Of a stretch of 7,658 nt of DNA, positions 5,746-7,658 are shown piece after piece. Origin of the DNA: CAZDIO01 sp964505555 (lineage in GTDB: Bacteria; Bdellovibrionota_C; UBA2361; SZUA-149; CAZDIO01); the NCBI GenBank assembly GCA_964505555.1, contig CAZDIO010000003.1, positions 1 to 7,658 on the forward strand, in the 5' to 3' direction. The position numbers and the translations under genes were made by a program. The first letter of the stretch is position 1. Each line of letters begins with the position of its first letter. The notes under the pieces are model-generated. The model was not told the DNA's origin and searched no databases. It worked only from the letters and a program-made list of their open reading frames with translations.

Positions 5746-6690
5746 ATGAAACAGCACTCCTCAACCGGCTCCTCTCTTCTTGTTGTTATTGTAATCACCT
5801 TTCTCCTCTCACTTCTGGTGTTAACCCTTGGAAAAGGAGTTTTGCGGAGAGCTTACGGGGAGAAGGCTTTTATCTCTCAGGTAAAAGCATCATCTGATGC
5901 TGAAGAAACGGCGACCGCTTTATTGTCAGAGTTTGAAAAAACATCAACGCCGCTTACCTTAGCGAGTGAATTAAATATCAAAGAGATCACCCCTATTGCG
6001 CTTCAACCAACCCCTTTGTTTGCACTCTCAAGTATTAAACATCAAGGATGGTCAAGTGCACAAAACGGTTTTCTCTTTTCCATGAGAAAAAACAATCCCT
6101 CTTCACCAATAAAACCTGACTGGTCAAACTTGATATCACTTCAAAAAACAGGCAACAATAACTGCTCCAACTGGGAAGATACTCCATCGAGCGCTGCTAA
6201 AAATGAGGAGGTAATCTCGGCTCAAACATGTAACACCGTTCACTCTCCACTTACCTCCGATCTCGTCATTCCTGGGAACCTGTATTTAACAACCCCTCTT
6301 GAAATAAAGACCGAAAAGTCCGTTCTCTATGTAATTGTTCTTGGAAAGATCCGGCTTGAAAAAGAGTTGATCTTCTCCTCACCAGACAACACCCGTATAG
6401 AGATCATCTCGGCTGGAGAGATCGTCTTACACGAGCTAAGAAACATCGGCCCAAAGCCACTCGCTCTCGTTGTCCATTCTGCCGCCGGGGGCGTATCACT
6501 AGAGAACTGGCACGAAGAATTTAGAGATTGTTCTGGCTTAGAAAAAGGCATTGCAATTCAGGTAGAATCAGCACAGGGATTTCACTTTGGAGGGCAACAT
6601 ACTGAGGAGAATATGTTTGGATGTAATTTTTCTCGCTCAGAAGCGTTGTGGCCAAGAATGAAGGTGCTCGGCTTGAAGAGCTCTTTTTAA
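5746..6690 (+). CDS. GspK/PilX-like minor pseudopilin lacking Glu5, with strand-rich C-terminal domain
   Basis: This 314-residue protein has MKQHSSTG followed by SSLLVVIVITFLLSLLVLTL. Cleavage after G8 would put Val (V13) at position 5 instead of Glu, a known trait of GspK, the tip subunit of the T2SS pseudopilus. The following KASSDAEETATALL (47-60) resembles the AE-containing helix after the membrane segment of PilX/GspK proteins. A region at about 171-250 has repeated short hydrophobic strands (LVIPGNLYL, SVLYVIVLGKIRL, TRIEIISAGEIVL, PLALVVHSAAGGV) that suggest a beta-helix or stacked-strand fold; this is inferred. Four cysteines lie at 140, 162, 262 and 293. Length is close to GspK (about 320 residues), but the usual GspK alpha-domain is not evident, so PilX-like is equally possible. 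The gap from the upstream gene is 8 bases with no visible Shine-Dalgarno, so re-initiation after the previous stop is likely. Confidence 0.72.
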   Translation: MKQHSSTGSSLLVVIVITFLLSLLVLTLGKGVLRRAYGEKAFISQVKASSDAEETATALLSEFEKTSTPLTLASELNIKEITPIALQPTPLFALSSIKHQGWSSAQNGFLFSMRKNNPSSPIKPDWSNLISLQKTGNNNCSNWEDTPSSAAKNEEVISAQTCNTVHSPLTSDLVIPGNLYLTTPLEIKTEKSVLYVIVLGKIRLEKELIFSSPDNTRIEIISAGEIVLHELRNIGPKPLALVVHSAAGGVSLENWHEEFRDCSGLEKGIAIQVESAQGFHFGGQHTEENMFGCNFSRSEALWPRMKVLGLKSSF

Positions 6691-6793
6691 TGAACACAGA
6701 GTCACACAGAGTTAAGATTATTGGCCTTTTTTCTCTTACTTTTTCTCTTACTTTTTCTTTTACTCTGTGAAACCCCGTGGAACTCTGTGTTCA
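6691..6793 (+). repeat. Inverted-repeat element with doubled CACAGAGT arms
   Basis: TGAACACAGAGT (6691-6702) is the exact complement of ACTCTGTGTTCA (6782-6793). Inside it a second pair, CACAGAGT (6705-6712) and ACTCTGTG (6762-6769), pairs again. The left arm starts on the base after the GspK-like stop. The loop side holds the pyrimidine-rich tandem array. It could act as a transcript end for the pseudopilin cluster or be a dispersed intergenic repeat; AACACAGAG also occurs at 4314-4322. Confidence 0.8.
6728..6763 (+). repeat. Three tandem copies of a 12-bp pyrimidine-rich unit
   Basis: TTTTTCTCTTAC occurs twice perfectly (6728-6739, 6740-6751) and once as TTTTTCTTTTAC (6752-6763). It sits between the arms of the 6691-6793 inverted repeat. 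Although one frame is open through it, it lies upstream of the true aquaporin start. Confidence 0.85.
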
Positions 6794-6850
6794 AAAATCT
6801 TTATCTTCATCTCTTTCCTGTGATACCCTTCTTCTTACTTAACCTTTCTC

Positions 6851-6858
6851 AAGGAGGA
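6851..6858 (+). promoter_or_regulatory. Strong ribosome binding site fixing the aquaporin start
   Basis: AAGGAGGA lies six bases before the ATG at 6865. It selects this start over the upstream TTG at 6721 in the same frame. Confidence 0.9.
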
Positions 6859-6864
6859 CTGATT

Positions 6865-7533
6865 ATGAATAAGAAGGCGTTTCTTGCAGAGTTTATTGGA
6901 ACATTTGGACTGACCTTTGCTGTTCTTGTTTCCATTCACAACACAACTTTTCCCGTCGCAACACCGATGATCGCAGCGATGACGTTGGGACTCTTTGTCT
7001 ATACCCTTGGACCGATCTCCGGCACCCATATAAACCCAGCAGTTACCTTGGCTCTTTTCTCTGTGCGTAAGATCGGACTGTTAACAGCAGCACTCTATAT
7101 CGCTTCACAATTTTTAGGAGCCTTTGCAGCAAAAGCACTTTCGAATTTTTATTTTATGACCGCTACAAATCTTACCGTAGCAAATGATTTTACCACTGGA
7201 TTTGGTGAGTTCATTGGCGCAGCATTTTTTGTTTTTGGAATCACCTCAGTTGTTCTCGGAAGAGCTCCTGGATATTTAAGCGGAATCGTTATTGGCTTCT
7301 CACTTCTGTTAGGAATCTCACTTGCAGCACCGTTATCAAATGGGGTTTTAAATCCTGCCGTTGCATTTGGTATCGGCTCTTTCTCTCTTGCCTATGTGTG
7401 GGGGCCAATTGCTGGCGCAATTGTGGGGGCGATCCTTGCAAATATCTTTCCTGGAAATCAAACCGCTGTTGTTGAGGAGATCGAAATAGTGCAGATCGAA
7501 AAAGATTCTTACCAAAAAAGAGCTGCACGGTAA
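6865..7533 (+). CDS. MIP/aquaporin-family channel with arginine-less selectivity filter
   Basis: This 222-residue membrane channel is close to the usual length of bacterial aquaporins (AqpZ is 231). The N-terminus MNKKAFLAEFIGTFGLTFAV carries the AEFIGTF signature of helix 1. The two half-helix motifs are HINPAVTLA (55-63; N57-P58-A59) and VLNPAVAFG (161-169; N163-P164-A165), with about six hydrophobic helices arranged in two related halves (the second starts at about GEFIGAAFFVFG, 114-125). Such proteins pass water or small neutral solutes across the inner membrane. The second motif is NPAV, not the usual NPAR. In an ungapped comparison with E. coli AqpZ, the filter residues F43, H174, T183 and R189 fall on A37, I151, G160 and V166. 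The pore should therefore be wider and nonpolar, so water specificity should not be assumed. The C-terminal tail (200-222) is charged. It has its own strong ribosome binding site and is separated from the pseudopilin genes by a repeat element, suggesting a separate unit. Confidence 0.92.
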   Translation: MNKKAFLAEFIGTFGLTFAVLVSIHNTTFPVATPMIAAMTLGLFVYTLGPISGTHINPAVTLALFSVRKIGLLTAALYIASQFLGAFAAKALSNFYFMTATNLTVANDFTTGFGEFIGAAFFVFGITSVVLGRAPGYLSGIVIGFSLLLGISLAAPLSNGVLNPAVAFGIGSFSLAYVWGPIAGAIVGAILANIFPGNQTAVVEEIEIVQIEKDSYQKRAAR

Positions 7534-7544
7534 TAGCTCTTTAA

Positions 7545-7585
7545 GAGAAGGCCCGACGAACACTTAAGTAAGTAGGCGCCTTCTC
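7545..7585 (+). terminator. Hairpin after the aquaporin gene, possible terminator
   Basis: GAGAAGGC (7545-7552) and GCCTTCTC (7578-7585) are perfect 8-bp complements around a 25-base loop, 11 bases after the stop. No T-run follows, so intrinsic termination is doubtful; it may instead protect the 3' end of the message. Confidence 0.35.
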
Positions 7586-7603
7586 ACAACGCTATGCCTC
7601 ATC

Positions 7604-7616
7604 TGTCGTGACGACA
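7604..7616 (+). repeat. Short palindrome TGTCG-TGA-CGACA
   Basis: Perfect 5-bp arms surround a 3-base centre in non-coding sequence before the second palindromic element. It could be a protein binding site; nothing more can be said. Confidence 0.3.
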
Positions 7617-7640
7617 TAGAAAATCAACAGATCCCCCGCG

Positions 7641-7658
7641 CCTGTCGTTGCGAGCGAA
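7641..7658 (+). repeat. Palindromic repeat element, copy 2, cut by window end
   Basis: The last 18 bases are identical to 3471-3488 of the 110-bp element and lie in the same orientation. This is very likely the left edge of a second copy. Confidence 0.75.

Noticed and set aside
6676..6689. AAGAGCTCTT followed by T-run as a terminator
   Set aside because: The palindrome has no loop bases and lies inside the last codons of the GspK-like gene, so a stable hairpin is unlikely.
6721..6864. N-terminal extension of the aquaporin from a TTG start
   Set aside because: It would translate the 12-bp tandem and an inverted-repeat arm into a Phe/Leu-rich stretch. A strong AAGGAGGA lies just before the ATG at 6865, which begins the family-typical N-terminus.

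Overview
This window looks like accessory chromosome from an uncultured-type, probably Gram-negative bacterium. It is moderately AT-rich, densely coded on the + strand only, and sprinkled with short palindromic and tandem repeats. No RNA gene, transposase or CRISPR array was seen. Nothing fixes the lineage. The set of minor pseudopilins plus a TadE/G-type von Willebrand A (vWA) protein suggests a double-membrane organism with a type II secretion or type IV pilus machine, whose core genes (ATPase, platform protein, major pilin, secretin) lie outside the window.

Region 1 (1-2920) is a surface-protein pair. First comes the 3' part of a gene for an almost pure Thr-Ser repeat protein with a six-cysteine C-terminal cap. 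The frame is open from the left edge, so the gene starts outside. Fourteen bases later comes a 718-residue protein with a Tad-type N-terminal membrane anchor and a vWA domain carrying an intact DxSxS metal site. Region 2 (2921-3731) holds an orphan HigA/HI1420-type antitoxin-like DNA-binding protein behind a possible operator, then a 110-bp GC-rich palindromic element.

Region 3 (3732-6690) encodes four proteins with type IV pilin-like N-termini, in the order GspH/FimT-like, GspI/PilV-like, GspJ/PilW-like, GspK/PilX-like. This is the canonical order of minor pseudopilins that form the priming tip of a T2SS pseudopilus or T4 pilus. A 45-bp perfect inverted repeat with hexamer-periodic arms sits between the first and second. 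Region 4 (6691-7658) has a second inverted-repeat element with a 12-bp tandem array, a MIP/aquaporin-family channel whose predicted selectivity filter lacks the usual arginine, a weak hairpin, and the left edge of a second copy of the palindromic element.

The working model is inference. The minor pseudopilins nucleate a filament. The vWA protein, by analogy with PilY1 beside PilV/W/X, could be a tip or surface adhesin, and the Thr/Ser protein could be a mucin-like stalk or adhesive. The antitoxin-like regulator and the channel look like unrelated neighbours.
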